Source: Vibrio owensii CAIM 1854 = LMG 25443 (GTDB lineage Bacteria; Pseudomonadota; Gammaproteobacteria; Enterobacterales; Vibrionaceae). Taken from it: a stretch of 64,000 nt of DNA. Where the stretch lies: contig NZ_JPRD01000014.1 in assembly GCF_000817815.1 (NCBI RefSeq), positions 1-64,000 of the forward strand, given 5' to 3'. Positions 29,371-38,853 of the stretch are shown here, piece by piece. A program made the translations under genes and the position numbers. Under the pieces are notes generated by a model. The model ran no database searches, was not told the origin of the DNA, and worked only from the letters and a program-made list of their open reading frames with translations. Position 1 is the first letter of the stretch, and each line of letters opens with the position of its first letter.

Positions 29371-31176
29371 ATGTCGCAAAGAAACCGTATTCTACTGATT
29401 TTTTTCGCCTTCTATTTCCTTTGCGCGTTCGCCGGCGGACATTGGGTTTGGAATGCCAGCTACCAGTCCTTGCTCGATAAACACCAATCCCAATTGGAAC
29501 GCTTTTCTAGCCACATTCAAAACAAGTTAGACAAGTACGCCCACATCCCTCACCTGCTTTCAAAAGACGAACCTTTGGTTGAAGCGCTGCTCAATCCGAA
29601 CAACAGTGCACAGCTAGAAATCACTAATCGGTACTTAGAGTCCGTCAATGATGTTATTGCTGCGGCGGACACTTATTTGATCGACAAATGGGGCACAACG
29701 ATCGCAGCCAGTAACTGGCGTAAAGAGCATTCTTTTATTGGCCGCAACTTCGCTTTCCGTCCTTACTTCAAACAGGCGATTATTGGTCAGCGAGCGGAAT
29801 ACTATGCACTGGGTTCTACCTCAGGAAAGCGTGGTTATTACTACTCCTACCCTCTTGTGTATGCAGGAGGCGTTTTAGGCGTCGTTGTAGTCAAAATGGA
29901 TTTAAGCAAGATAGAAGACAATTGGCAGCAGCCGAAAAGCATCTTTGTTGCGAGTGACCCAAACGGCATTATTTTTATGAGCAGTCGTAGTGATTGGCTT
30001 TTCAAAAGCTTACAGCCACTCGACGAACCAAAAGCTGCTGAAGTTTGGGCAAGTCGCCAATATTTAGATACCACGATTGAGTCTCTAGGTTTTGTCGGCG
30101 ACATGGAATTAACCCACACAGAGGCGAAGCAAGGCTACCCATACAACAAAGGTACGTTGGTGATCTCTTCTCTACCTTTGAAAGATCTCAAACTCACGAT
30201 TCGAGTATTGTCTCCAAAGCAGTCCGTGGTTTGGATAACGATGGGCTATTTGCTCGTCTTGACGCTTGTCTTCACTGTGTTGTTTTTGGTTGGTCAACTT
30301 GTCTATCACCGCCAGCAGCGTCACCTTCAACTTGAACGGATTCAACAAGAAGCCAATCAAAAGCTGGAATATCAAGTGATGGCACGAACGGCCGAGTTAC
30401 AGGCAGAGATTGCTCAACGGATTGAAACCGAACAAACCCTTCGCCTAACTCAAGATGAATTGGTGCAAGCAGCGAAGCTGGCGGTGTTGGGGCAAATGTC
30501 AGCCAGCATCAGCCATGAGCTCAACAACCCGTTAGCAGCTATTCGCAGTTTTGCTGAGAACGGCAAATTGTTCCTAGAAAAAGAAAAGTTCGAACGTGTC
30601 GAAGACAACCTCACTCGCATCTCTGCCCTTACCGACCGGATGGCAAACATCAGTCAGCAGTTACGTTCATTCGCGAAGAAAACCAGTGGCAATGAATTAG
30701 TACACACTCACCTTTTACCGGTTATCGCTTCAGTAAAAGAGTTGATGAAGCCAGCACTGAAATCAGCTCGTGTGACCTTGGAAACGAATTTGCTAGAGCA
30801 GGATGTAGATGTGCAGATCAATACGATCCAGTTAGAACAAGTGTTAGTAAACTTGCTTACCAATGCGATAGAGGCGCTTAAGGAGCATGACGACAAACAA
30901 GTTGTGCTCTCTGTAGAGCTAGACAGCGAAGCCAAACTCGTATGGATTCATGTGGATGACAACGGCACAGGGCTTGGCGATTTTACCCTTTCAGAGCTGT
31001 GTGAACCTTTCCTCACCAACAAACAAAATGGCTTGGGGTTGGGGCTTTCTATCTCACAACAAATCTTAGCCGGAATGAACGGCAAATTAAGCGCTCAAAA
31101 TCGAGAACAAAGCGGTGCTCGATTCTCACTCTGCTTACCTATTGTTTCACCAATCGCCGCACAACCAGAAGGATGA
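29371..31176 (+). CDS. dctB: C4-dicarboxylate sensor histidine kinase
   Basis: 601 residues. Start at 29371 has AAGGAG and AAGG upstream. Membrane segment about 6-26, then a periplasmic double-Cache/PAS-like sensor (about 30-280), a second membrane segment (about 285-307), and a coiled coil (about 315-365). The DHp histidine H382 lies in SASISHELNNPLAAIRSF. The ATPase domain has N (LLTNAIEAL), G1 (DDNGTGL) and G2 (NGLGLGLSI) boxes. It senses C4-dicarboxylates such as succinate and phosphorylates DctD. Stop and next start are only 4 bases apart. Confidence 0.92.
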   Translation: MSQRNRILLIFFAFYFLCAFAGGHWVWNASYQSLLDKHQSQLERFSSHIQNKLDKYAHIPHLLSKDEPLVEALLNPNNSAQLEITNRYLESVNDVIAAADTYLIDKWGTTIAASNWRKEHSFIGRNFAFRPYFKQAIIGQRAEYYALGSTSGKRGYYYSYPLVYAGGVLGVVVVKMDLSKIEDNWQQPKSIFVASDPNGIIFMSSRSDWLFKSLQPLDEPKAAEVWASRQYLDTTIESLGFVGDMELTHTEAKQGYPYNKGTLVISSLPLKDLKLTIRVLSPKQSVVWITMGYLLVLTLVFTVLFLVGQLVYHRQQRHLQLERIQQEANQKLEYQVMARTAELQAEIAQRIETEQTLRLTQDELVQAAKLAVLGQMSASISHELNNPLAAIRSFAENGKLFLEKEKFERVEDNLTRISALTDRMANISQQLRSFAKKTSGNELVHTHLLPVIASVKELMKPALKSARVTLETNLLEQDVDVQINTIQLEQVLVNLLTNAIEALKEHDDKQVVLSVELDSEAKLVWIHVDDNGTGLGDFTLSELCEPFLTNKQNGLGLGLSISQQILAGMNGKLSAQNREQSGARFSLCLPIVSPIAAQPEG

Positions 31177-31180
31177 GACC

Positions 31181-32518
31181 ATGTGTCAGGTGTTTTTTAT
31201 TGACGACGAAGCCGATCTCAGACTCGCCATCGAGCAAACCTTTGAACTGGCGGACATCGATGCCAAGTTTTTCCCAGATGCAGAATCAGCTTTAATTGCC
31301 ATGCAGCAAGGCGAAGAAGTTGGCGTCGTGGTCACCGATATCTGTTTGCCGGGCATTTCTGGTATGGATTTGCTGACCACACTCACTCAGCGCGACTCCA
31401 ACCTACCCGTCATCATGATCACCGGACATGGTGATATTTCTATGGCAGTGCAAGCCCTCCATCAAGGCGCTTACGACTTTATTGAGAAACCTTTTGCGCC
31501 AGAACATTTGGTAGAAACCGTCAAACGGGCAATCGAGAAACGTAAACTCACCAATGAAAATGAAAAACTGCGCCAGTCGCTCAAAGCCAGTAAAACCCTT
31601 GGTCCGCGTATCATTGGCGAAACCGCGAGTATCCAAATTCTGCGTGAAACTATCACTCATATTGCCGATACCGATGCGGATATATTACTGTTTGGAGAAA
31701 CTGGCACAGGTAAAGAGCTCATTGCCCGTTCATTGCATGAGCAAAGCGCTCGTCGCAACCATAACTTTGTCGCTGTAAACTGCGGCGCCGTGCCGGAAAA
31801 CCTGATTGAGAGCGAATTGTACGGGCACGAGAAAGGCGCGTTTACTGGAGCGGAAAGTCGTCGAATTGGTAAGTTTGAATTTGCTCAGGGCGGCACACTG
31901 TTTTTGGATGAAATCGAATCGATGCCGATTCAGGCACAAATCCGTTTGCTGCGGGTGCTTCAAGAAAGAGTGATTGAGCGTGTCGGCTCTAACGAATTGC
32001 TGCCGTTGGATATTCGCGTCATTGCCGCAACCAAGGTCGACTTAAAACAAGCCGCAGAGGAAGGTGCATTTCGTCAGGATCTCTATTATCGCCTTAATGT
32101 GGTTACGCTCGATCTACCACCAATGCGCCAGCGCAAAGAGGACATTCCTGCGCTGTTCCATCACTTTTTATTGGTTGCCGCATCTCGTTACGGCAAAACC
32201 TCTCCTAGCCTCTCCTCACAAGATTTGGCTCAATTAATGGCGCATGATTGGCCGGGTAATGTACGCGAACTACGAAATGCGGCTGAACGGTTTGTCCTAC
32301 TGGGTAAATTAATCCAATTGGGAGATACCGCCTCGACCTCTCCATCTTCATCTAGCCTTGCTGAACAAGTGGCAGAATTTGAAAAGGCCGCGATAGAAAG
32401 TGCATTACTGGAGAACAGCGGCAGTATCAAACAAACCATGGAACAATTGAACGTGCCTCGAAAAACCCTGTACGACAAAATGCAACGCTATCAGATAGAT
32501 AAGGATCTATATAAATAA
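31181..32518 (+). CDS. dctD: Sigma-54-dependent response regulator for dicarboxylate uptake
   Basis: 445 residues. Start at 31181 has AAGGATGAGACC upstream. The receiver domain has the phospho-acceptor D53 (VTDICLPG). The central AAA+ domain has Walker A GETGTGKE (172-179), the sigma-54 contact loop GAFTGA (219-224) and Walker B LFLDEIE. A Fis-type helix-turn-helix ends the protein (MEQLNVPRKTLYDKMQRY). It should activate sigma-54 promoters; the candidate target is the site at 36073-36089 upstream of dctP. It is convergent with that transporter operon. Confidence 0.93.
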   Translation: MCQVFFIDDEADLRLAIEQTFELADIDAKFFPDAESALIAMQQGEEVGVVVTDICLPGISGMDLLTTLTQRDSNLPVIMITGHGDISMAVQALHQGAYDFIEKPFAPEHLVETVKRAIEKRKLTNENEKLRQSLKASKTLGPRIIGETASIQILRETITHIADTDADILLFGETGTGKELIARSLHEQSARRNHNFVAVNCGAVPENLIESELYGHEKGAFTGAESRRIGKFEFAQGGTLFLDEIESMPIQAQIRLLRVLQERVIERVGSNELLPLDIRVIAATKVDLKQAAEEGAFRQDLYYRLNVVTLDLPPMRQRKEDIPALFHHFLLVAASRYGKTSPSLSSQDLAQLMAHDWPGNVRELRNAAERFVLLGKLIQLGDTASTSPSSSSLAEQVAEFEKAAIESALLENSGSIKQTMEQLNVPRKTLYDKMQRYQIDKDLYK

Positions 32519-32580
32519 AACGCCGTTTACGGTTTGTCGTTATATCCAACTTGAATCATACTTTTTGTAACAACAGATTG

Positions 32581-32778
32581 ATGGTTCATACGGATATGAC
32601 AGAGAAAATTAGAATCCCCGTTATCACCGATACCGTGATGATCGATGGGCATTATCAAGAAGAGAGGCGTTCGGGAGAAGACCGGCGTAAAAACAAAAAG
32701 AAGTGGCATGGTTACGAGCGTAGAGTGAAGCCTGACCCGCGCAGACCTACCTACAAATCAATAGACGAAGAGGTGTGA
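32581..32778 (+). CDS. Small basic protein with repeated RR motif, unknown function
   Basis: 65 residues from ATG 32581; an ATG at 32596 would give 60. Very charged, with ERRSGEDRR and YERR motifs, no signal peptide and no membrane segment. Its stop codon lies inside the left arm of an intrinsic terminator (32768-32795), and it follows dctD by 62 bases, so it is probably a real gene at the end of the dctBD transcript. I do not recognise a characterised family; the ribosome binding site is weak. Confidence 0.5.
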   Translation: MVHTDMTEKIRIPVITDTVMIDGHYQEERRSGEDRRKNKKKWHGYERRVKPDPRRPTYKSIDEEV

Positions 32779-32797
32779 ATAGTCACACCTCTTTTGG
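32766..32797 (+). terminator. Intrinsic terminator of the dctBD transcript
   Basis: The arms AAGAGGTGTGA and TCACACCTCTT (about 32768-32793) with a 4-nt loop and T run. The stop codon of the small ORF is within the left arm. It also separates the convergent dctPQM operon. Confidence 0.88.
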
Positions 32798-32835
32798 TTT
32801 TCATCAACAGCGAATTAGGTTTACTTGCTATGTCG

Positions 32836-34197
32836 CTACTTGGTGATGATTTCTGGTCCCATCAGCGTCGTTGGTAGCCAAGTGGATACCCAAGGCACGT
32901 ACGTTACGATAATGAGGAAGAGGAACATCACCGCCACCCATGGCAGTGCCGCTTTCACCACATTCATCATCGACATCTTCGCTACCCCAGCGGTCACAAA
33001 CAAGTTGAGCCCTACAGGTGGCGTTATCATGCCTATCTCCATGTTCACCACCATCATGATGCCAAGGTGGATCGGGTCAATACCCAGTGCAATCGCGATT
33101 GGGAACACCAACGGCGCGACGATAATGAGCAAGCCAGACGGTTCCATGAACTGACCGCCAATCAGCAGCAACACGTTAACCACTATTAAGAAGGTAATCG
33201 GCCCAAGACCCGCTGACAGCATAGATTCGGTGATCATTTGCGGGATGCGTTCTTCGGTAAGCACGTGCTTAAGAATCAAGGCATTAGCAATGATGAACAA
33301 CAGCATGATGGTCAGTTTGCCTGCTTCATACAGCGTATGCTTGGTATCTTTATGAACAAAGGTTTGGAAGATTTTGACCAATGCAGGTTTGGTGTTCTGC
33401 TTGTCAGCAAATGGCCCCATGTCTTTGTAGACAAAGTTAGCAATGAAGAATGAATACACTGCAGCGACCGCAGCAGCTTCTGTCGGTGTAAAGATACCAC
33501 CGTAGATACCACCAAGGATGATAACCACCAGCAATAAACCCCAGCTTGCGTCTTTGGCGGCATCGAAGGTTTCTTTCCAGCCGACAAAAGGCTGTTTTGG
33601 CAGGTTCTTGATTCTCGCGGCAATGTAAATCGCGATCATCAACATCACACCCGCAAGCAGGCCCGGAATGACGCCACCAAGGAACATGCGCCCAACCGAC
33701 ACGTCCGTTGCGGCGGCATACACCACCATCACGATCGAAGGTGGGATCAAAATGCCCAGCGTACCTGCATTACAGATAACACCCGCAGCAAACTCTTTCG
33801 AGTAGCCGTTCTTGATCATACCAGCGATAACGATACTACCAATCGCTACTACCGTTGCAGGAGACGAACCCGATAGCGCAGCAAACATCATACATGCCAC
33901 GACAGATGCCATCGCTAAACCGCCGCGAAACCAGCCAACAATAGCAATCGCAAAGCGGATAATTCGTTTCGCCACGCCACCGGTAGACATAAAGCTTGAG
34001 GCCAAAATAAAGAAAGGAATTGCTAATAAAGTGTAGTGGCCAGCAAACGCGTTAAACAAAGTTTGGGCAACGGAAGCCAAAGACGCATCCGAGTGCATTA
34101 GTAAGAAAAGAATACTGGAAAGACCCAGCGAGACAGCAATTGGCACACCGATCAGCATGAAGCCAATCACCATCAAGAATAAAAACAGAATATCCAT
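32836..34197 (-). CDS. dctM: TRAP transporter large permease subunit
   Basis: 453 residues, with about 12 membrane segments along the length. It is the DctM family transporter subunit that couples substrate uptake to sodium. Conserved sequences include SGSSPATVVAIGSI near 109-122, GTLGILIPPSIVMVVYA and GMITPPVGLNLF. It starts 3 bases after the dctQ stop, so the two are co-translated. The substrate is likely C4-dicarboxylates given the neighbouring dctBD. Confidence 0.93.
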   Translation of the reverse strand: MDILFLFLMVIGFMLIGVPIAVSLGLSSILFLLMHSDASLASVAQTLFNAFAGHYTLLAIPFFILASSFMSTGGVAKRIIRFAIAIVGWFRGGLAMASVVACMMFAALSGSSPATVVAIGSIVIAGMIKNGYSKEFAAGVICNAGTLGILIPPSIVMVVYAAATDVSVGRMFLGGVIPGLLAGVMLMIAIYIAARIKNLPKQPFVGWKETFDAAKDASWGLLLVVIILGGIYGGIFTPTEAAAVAAVYSFFIANFVYKDMGPFADKQNTKPALVKIFQTFVHKDTKHTLYEAGKLTIMLLFIIANALILKHVLTEERIPQMITESMLSAGLGPITFLIVVNVLLLIGGQFMEPSGLLIIVAPLVFPIAIALGIDPIHLGIMMVVNMEIGMITPPVGLNLFVTAGVAKMSMMNVVKAALPWVAVMFLFLIIVTYVPWVSTWLPTTLMGPEIITK

Positions 34198-34200
34198 GAT

Positions 34201-34872
34201 TTATTGCTCCTTGCGATCTGATGATGAAGAACCATTTGGAATCGCATCTGCGGCATCACTGAGTTCTTCTTTTAGCGCTTCTAACTCTTCCTCTGCTTCA
34301 TGACCTGCAATCAAGCGATCCAGTTTGCCTGTTGCGATCTGCCAAGTGATTTGCACAAAACGGAAAGTGAGTAGCGCCATACCAAGGGGCAAAGCAAAGT
34401 AAGGAATAAAGCGAGGCAGCTTCTCATAGCGCTCACCTTCATTGAGCCAATCGGCGAGAAACTGAAACATCTCTGGCATCGGAATATCGTCTGTCTCATA
34501 CCACGCTCGCTCGGTAACAAACGGATACCAGTAGTTCCAAGAGCCGACCAGAAGCAGAATTGAAAACGCTAAACAACCAGCGGCTGCGAGCAGTGCGAGG
34601 ATTTTTCGTTTCGGCTCAGACACCATATTGATGATGACATCGACACCGATGTGAAAATGCTTCTTCACACCATAAGATGCGCCGACCAATACCATCCATG
34701 CAAACATGAACACCGTCAGTTCCAGCGCCCAAAGAATATTGTCGTTGAAGACATAGCGAAAAATCACATTGGCAAATGTCAGCAATGTCATCGCGCCAAG
34801 AAAGAACGCAATCAACGTTTCTTCAATGGCGTCGGTGATTCGCCCTGCCTTGGCAAAAAAAGTCTGTTCCAT
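34201..34872 (-). CDS. dctQ: TRAP transporter small permease subunit
   Basis: 223 residues, with four membrane segments and a charged C-terminal tail rich in Glu. It matches the DctQ family (LELTVFMFAWMVLVGASYGVK region near 50-70). It scaffolds the large subunit DctM. A stem-loop in the 118-base gap to dctP probably lowers its expression relative to the binding protein. Confidence 0.91.
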   Translation of the reverse strand: MEQTFFAKAGRITDAIEETLIAFFLGAMTLLTFANVIFRYVFNDNILWALELTVFMFAWMVLVGASYGVKKHFHIGVDVIINMVSEPKRKILALLAAAGCLAFSILLLVGSWNYWYPFVTERAWYETDDIPMPEMFQFLADWLNEGERYEKLPRFIPYFALPLGMALLTFRFVQITWQIATGKLDRLIAGHEAEEELEALKEELSDAADAIPNGSSSSDRKEQ

Positions 34873-34895
34873 AATTACATCACGTCATTATTGGG

Positions 34896-34937
34896 AGAAA
34901 AGAGCCCTCTTCCCCATGAATGAGTACATGAGGGCCA
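34896..34937 (-). terminator. Stem-loop between dctP and dctQ
   Basis: GCCCTC (34904-34909) and GAGGGC (34930-34935) can pair; on the minus strand a TCTTTTCTCC tract follows. This fits a partial terminator allowing more DctP than DctQM, a common pattern for binding-protein operons. Confidence 0.5.
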
Positions 34938-34990
34938 ATCGTAGTGCTTTGTATTTTTATTTGTTCACCCAAAGAGCTTGGGCGAGCGGA

Positions 34991-35986
34991 TTATTGGTTG
35001 GATGCGAGTGCTGCATCGATAAGGTCTGAACCTATGTCTTTCTCGAACTTCTTCCACACAGGTTGCAGTGCAGTTACCCACTCTTGGCGCTGTTCTGGCG
35101 TTAGGGTACGTACCACACCACCTGCTTCGATGATGTTGTTCTTGTTTGCTAGGTTCACTTTGGTTGACTCAGCGTTACGTTGAGCCGTTACTTCTTGAAT
35201 GATGGTATTAAGCTGTTCACGCTGATCGTCTGGCAGGTTTTTCCAGAAGTCGTTCGATGTCACCACTAGATAGTCCAAAATGCCGTGGTTGGTTTCGGTA
35301 ATGCCATCTTGTACTTCGAAGAACTTCTTACCGTAAATGTTCGACCACGTATTTTCTTGGCCATCGATAACCTTAGTTTGAAGGCCACCGTACACTTCTT
35401 TGAAAGACATCTTTTGTGGGTTTGCACCAAGCTGTTCGAACTGAGCCACCAATACGTCTGAAGCTTGTACACGGAACTTCAAGCCTTCTGCATCGCTCGG
35501 CACCATCAATGGCTTGTTGGCAGACATTTGCTTCATACCGTTATGCCAGAAAGCTAAGCCCTGTAGACCACGTCGTTTCATTGCATTCTTCAGCTTTTCA
35601 CCTGATTCCGAGTTTTGGAAACGGTCAACAGCCGCCACATCCTCGAATAGGAAAGGAAGGTCAAAGATTCGGTACTTCTTGGTGAATTTCTCAAACTTTG
35701 AAAGAGAGGGGGCAGCGAGTTGAACATCACCATTAAGTAGCGCTTCAAGCACCTTGTTATCATCGTACAGTGTCGAGTTAGGGAAAACCTGCATGCAGAC
35801 TTTGCCATTCATCTCTTCGTTCACGCGCTTTTCCAGTAACGAAGCAGCAATGCCTTTTGGATGCTTATCTGTATTGGTTACGTGACTGAACTTGATCACG
35901 GTTTCACCAGGGTCACAGTTTGCGGCAGCGTTAAAGCTAGTGATCGCCAGAGCAGAAACAGACAATAGGGTTAGAGGCTTAAACAT
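34991..35986 (-). CDS. dctP: TRAP transporter substrate-binding protein
   Basis: 331 residues. Start at 35986 has CAAGGAG upstream and gives a clean signal peptide (about 1-22, ending NAAA); a longer frame from 36025 has none. The mature part is the periplasmic DctP-type fold: FSHVTNTDKHPKG, GLKFRVQASDVLVAQFEQLG with the conserved arginine (about residue 170), and the PQKMSFKEVYGGLQTKVIDG region. It captures a C4-dicarboxylate and delivers it to DctQM. Controlled by a likely sigma-54 promoter about 75 bases upstream and the convergent dctBD system. Confidence 0.93.
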   Translation of the reverse strand: MFKPLTLLSVSALAITSFNAAANCDPGETVIKFSHVTNTDKHPKGIAASLLEKRVNEEMNGKVCMQVFPNSTLYDDNKVLEALLNGDVQLAAPSLSKFEKFTKKYRIFDLPFLFEDVAAVDRFQNSESGEKLKNAMKRRGLQGLAFWHNGMKQMSANKPLMVPSDAEGLKFRVQASDVLVAQFEQLGANPQKMSFKEVYGGLQTKVIDGQENTWSNIYGKKFFEVQDGITETNHGILDYLVVTSNDFWKNLPDDQREQLNTIIQEVTAQRNAESTKVNLANKNNIIEAGGVVRTLTPEQRQEWVTALQPVWKKFEKDIGSDLIDAALASNQ

Positions 35987-36072
35987 TATTATTCTCCTTG
36001 TTGAATCACATCCCATCCTTTCCATGAGTACCTAAATCGGTGGAGGGTAATGGGTACGGATGTTCAACAAAG

Positions 36073-36089
36073 AGCAAGTTGCAGACCAA
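36073..36089 (-). promoter_or_regulatory. dctP: Sigma-54 (-24/-12) promoter of dctPQM
   Basis: On the minus strand TTGGTCTGCAACTTGCT has GG and GC exactly 10 bases apart and the TTGCT -12 element, as in the consensus TGGCACG-N4-TTGCW. Transcription would start near 36061, about 75 bases before the dctP ATG. DctD, with its GAFTGA loop, is the expected activator. Confidence 0.75.
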
Positions 36090-36157
36090 GTTAATTATTC
36101 TTTATTAGTCAGACACTTAAATAACAATGAGAAATCATGGGTGAAGATAAGGGGTCA

Positions 36158-36192
36158 AATCCACCCACACGAACCAACGAGATGGGTGGAAA
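36158..36192 (-). terminator. Hairpin downstream of selO
   Basis: 8-bp arms TCCACCCA (36160-36167) and TGGGTGGA (36183-36190). It sits 11 bases beyond the selO stop on the minus strand with a short T tract. It also lies about 95 bases upstream of the sigma-54 promoter, so an alternative role as an activator-binding dyad is possible. Confidence 0.5.
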
Positions 36193-36200
36193 ATGACACA

Positions 36201-37670
36201 TTAAGACGAGCAGCTGATTTCCATCTTCTTGCCCCACTCAGGAGGCAACTTGGCATAATCATCAAACTCGGGTTGTTCATCATAAGGGCGCTGTAATAGC
36301 TCAGCCAGTCGCTTTACTTCACTGAAGTCTCCTTCCTCTGCCTTATCGATGGCAAGTTGAGCTAGGTAGTTACGTAGGATGTATTTCGGATTCGTTCGAC
36401 GCATCTTTTCACAGCGAGTTTGTGCTGATACCTGCTCACCATTCTCGTCCACTTCTAGCTCACAGCGAGCGAGATATAAGTCTACCCATGCACTTGCCGC
36501 TTCTCGATCAATAAACAAATCAATCACAGCTTGAGGCGACTTCATGTCGAGGTTAGATAACTCACGGAAGAAGCGAGTGTAGTCAGCTTTGTTTTGGTTC
36601 AACAGTTCAAACATGGTTTCGAACAGGCGGCCATCTTCGTCCACTTTGGTATGAAGACCGAGTTTGGCGCGCATTAGTTCACTGAATTTTTGACTCAGAC
36701 GCACTTCAAACTTCCCTAAAGCGGCCTCAAGATCGTCTCTCTGTACAAGAGGCGACAAGGAGTGCGCCAAAGCAGAGAGATTCCACAGTGCAATACGCGG
36801 TTGCTGTTCAAAGGCGTAACGACCTTGGTAATCCGAGTGGTTGCAGATGTAATTAGGATCATAGTCATCGAGGAAGCCAAACGGCCCGTAATCAAAGGTT
36901 TGCCCCAGAATCGACATGTTGTCAGTATTCATTACGCCATGGGCAAAACCATAAGCTTGCCAGTACGCGATCATCTCTGCGGTTTTCTCCACAACAGACT
37001 CAAACATGACTGCATATGGCTTTTCCGCTTGGGAGCACTCAGGGAAATGCCACTCAATCACTTTGTCAGCGAGCAGCTTTTGCTCAGCAAGTTGATTGGT
37101 GTAGAAGAAGTGCTCGAAGTGACCAAAACGGATGTGAGTTTCTGCAACACGAATCAGTAGTGCGCCGTATTCCATCTTCTCGCGATAAACGGGTGTATCG
37201 CTGTCCATCATACCCAACGCTCTGGTCGTAGGAATGCCAAGCCCTGCCATGGCTTCACTGCACAGATATTCGCGTATCGTAGAACGCAATACCGCTCGAC
37301 CATCGCCCATTCGAGAATAAGGTGTAAGACCGGCCCCTTTGAGGTGAATGTCGAACCAAGTGCCATCTTGGTGCTGCATTTCAGCGAGCAGCAAGCCACG
37401 ACCATCACCCAAATCCGGGTTGTACACACCAAATTGATGGCCCGCGTACTTCATTGCCAGAGGAGCAAATGGCGCAAATTCTTTTTGTCCCGCAAACACA
37501 TTCAGCAACTCTTCGTTTTCGGTTGCTGGTAAACCAAATTGCTGCGCAAACTCACCATTCCACACCACCCAGCGAGTGTTATCTAAAAGCTGCGGCGTAA
37601 CATAGGTAAAAAATGCCGACGGCAGTTCACTGAATCGATGGGTAAAATTCACACCTTCCCAAACGGACAT
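36201..37670 (-). CDS. selO: Protein adenylyltransferase SelO
   Basis: 489 residues, pseudokinase-fold AMPylase of the YdiU/SelO family, which transfers AMP to protein hydroxyls in redox stress responses. Conserved stretches are [19 protein letters not shown] (nucleotide region), [21 protein letters not shown] and [15 protein letters not shown] with the catalytic-loop-like NTDN and then [11 protein letters not shown]. The protein ends ISCSS, with cysteine at the third-last position, the place of selenocysteine in animal SelO. Confidence 0.93.
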   Translation of the reverse strand: MSVWEGVNFTHRFSELPSAFFTYVTPQLLDNTRWVVWNGEFAQQFGLPATENEELLNVFAGQKEFAPFAPLAMKYAGHQFGVYNPDLGDGRGLLLAEMQHQDGTWFDIHLKGAGLTPYSRMGDGRAVLRSTIREYLCSEAMAGLGIPTTRALGMMDSDTPVYREKMEYGALLIRVAETHIRFGHFEHFFYTNQLAEQKLLADKVIEWHFPECSQAEKPYAVMFESVVEKTAEMIAYWQAYGFAHGVMNTDNMSILGQTFDYGPFGFLDDYDPNYICNHSDYQGRYAFEQQPRIALWNLSALAHSLSPLVQRDDLEAALGKFEVRLSQKFSELMRAKLGLHTKVDEDGRLFETMFELLNQNKADYTRFFRELSNLDMKSPQAVIDLFIDREAASAWVDLYLARCELEVDENGEQVSAQTRCEKMRRTNPKYILRNYLAQLAIDKAEEGDFSEVKRLAELLQRPYDEQPEFDDYAKLPPEWGKKMEISCSS

Positions 37671-37804
37671 AGCGGTTCCTTAATAAACGACTTCCTAACC
37701 AACAGTATAAGCTGTGTGTAAGGTCACCTTCAGCCACGAATTATTCATGGGTATTTACGATTCACGAAGAGGTTTGGGTTATTAGGAGAGAAAAAGAAGT
37801 TGGA

Positions 37805-37870
37805 AGCATGCCCCACGAACCATCAGTAATCATGGGGCAAGTATGAGTTTCAATTAACCACGAAACTCAT
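37805..37870. repeat. Two stem-loops at the 3' end of a membrane-protein gene
   Basis: ATGAGTTTC (37843-37851) and GAAACTCAT (37862-37870) flank the minus-strand stop codon at 37854. A second pair, TGCCCCA (37809-37815) and TGGGGCA (37833-37839), follows on the minus strand. Together they probably terminate or protect that transcript; a T-rich tract follows further on. Confidence 0.5.
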
Positions 37871-38669
37871 AAGCATCGCTTTGAGAGTCAGGCACACCTT
37901 TGAATTTGGCGCGCTCAATGTTCAGAATCGTTCGGTAGCTTAAAGACAAAAGTGCGATTTGATAAGCACCAAAAATACCGAAGATCACACCAGACACAAC
38001 AAATGCCAATATGTGATTAAACTCGGCAAAAATGAACTGGTTAACAGCGCCAACGAGCAGAGGAATGAGCCCCATCAAGACAAATATCTGTTTGTTATAA
38101 GGCTTACTCTGTCTCCATGCGTCGCCAAGGCTTCTAGGTTTACGATCTAGCGCCGTCGCTGGCAAAACTAACGACCAACGCGAAAGGATCCAATGACCCG
38201 GGATACTGGCAAGTAAGGTAATGATAGTGAAAGTTAACTCACTCGCTTCTCCACCTTCTGCCGCATACAAAAAGGTGACGATGAATATAGGAAGCGCCAA
38301 TGTAAACATCATCGACAAACCAAACAAAATCCACCAACCAATAAAGCGCAGCTCGCGCATCGATAATCGCATCACATCTAGAGCAGAATGCATGTACTCA
38401 TGTGCAAGGTAGATACGATGGATACGTACTACCGCCATTGCCGCGACCAGTGGATACAGCAGGAACGTCGTCACAAAGAAGCCGGCACCAACGTTGGAAA
38501 AGTCAGGTTCTTGCGATCCTTGAACCAAGGCTCCTTGATATTGAGTAATAAATATCGTGTGAACCACGATCAAAGGAATACACGCTATTACAATCGCGAG
38601 TAAGTTAACCCTGACCATGCCCACAGCCTCTTGGCAAATAGCAGCAACAGAAAACGAATTATCAGACAT
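37854..38669 (-). CDS. Polytopic membrane protein of unknown function
   Basis: 271 residues. Start 38669 has AAGGATA upstream; a longer frame from 38705 does not. About six hydrophobic segments (roughly 22-45, 72-92, 115-140, 148-170, 195-215 and 222-245). A soluble C-terminal tail ends in DAYEFRG. No conserved catalytic motif is evident. Transcribed alone. It resembles uncharacterised YciC-like membrane proteins in general layout only, so no function is assigned. Confidence 0.72.
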   Translation of the reverse strand: MSDNSFSVAAICQEAVGMVRVNLLAIVIACIPLIVVHTIFITQYQGALVQGSQEPDFSNVGAGFFVTTFLLYPLVAAMAVVRIHRIYLAHEYMHSALDVMRLSMRELRFIGWWILFGLSMMFTLALPIFIVTFLYAAEGGEASELTFTIITLLASIPGHWILSRWSLVLPATALDRKPRSLGDAWRQSKPYNKQIFVLMGLIPLLVGAVNQFIFAEFNHILAFVVSGVIFGIFGAYQIALLSLSYRTILNIERAKFKGVPDSQSDAYEFRG

Positions 38670-38805
38670 AAAAATATCCTTACTTTTTATAAATGATTTA
38701 GCCATAGACTACGCCTCAAACGCGCAAAGCGTACAAAAATAAAAGTGAAACTCATCTCATAACAAAAAGATTAATGGGTGAATTATTGAGGCTTGAATAA
38801 ACCAA

Positions 38806-38834
38806 AGAAAAAGCCACTCAAATGAGTGGCTTAA
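38806..38834 (-). terminator. Terminator of the M6 protease gene
   Basis: The arms AAGCCACTCA (38811-38820) and TGAGTGGCTT (38823-38832), followed on the minus strand by TTTTTC. Confidence 0.85.
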
Positions 38835-38853
38835 CAGTATTGGAAATTAAAGC

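Noticed and set aside
29154..29480. Plus-strand frame of 108 codons before dctB
   Set aside because: No ribosome binding site, and it overlaps the well supported dctB start in another frame.
36060..36296. Plus-strand frame of 78 codons upstream of dctP and into selO
   Set aside because: It overlaps the sigma-54 promoter and the 3' end of selO, and the peptide has no family-like features.
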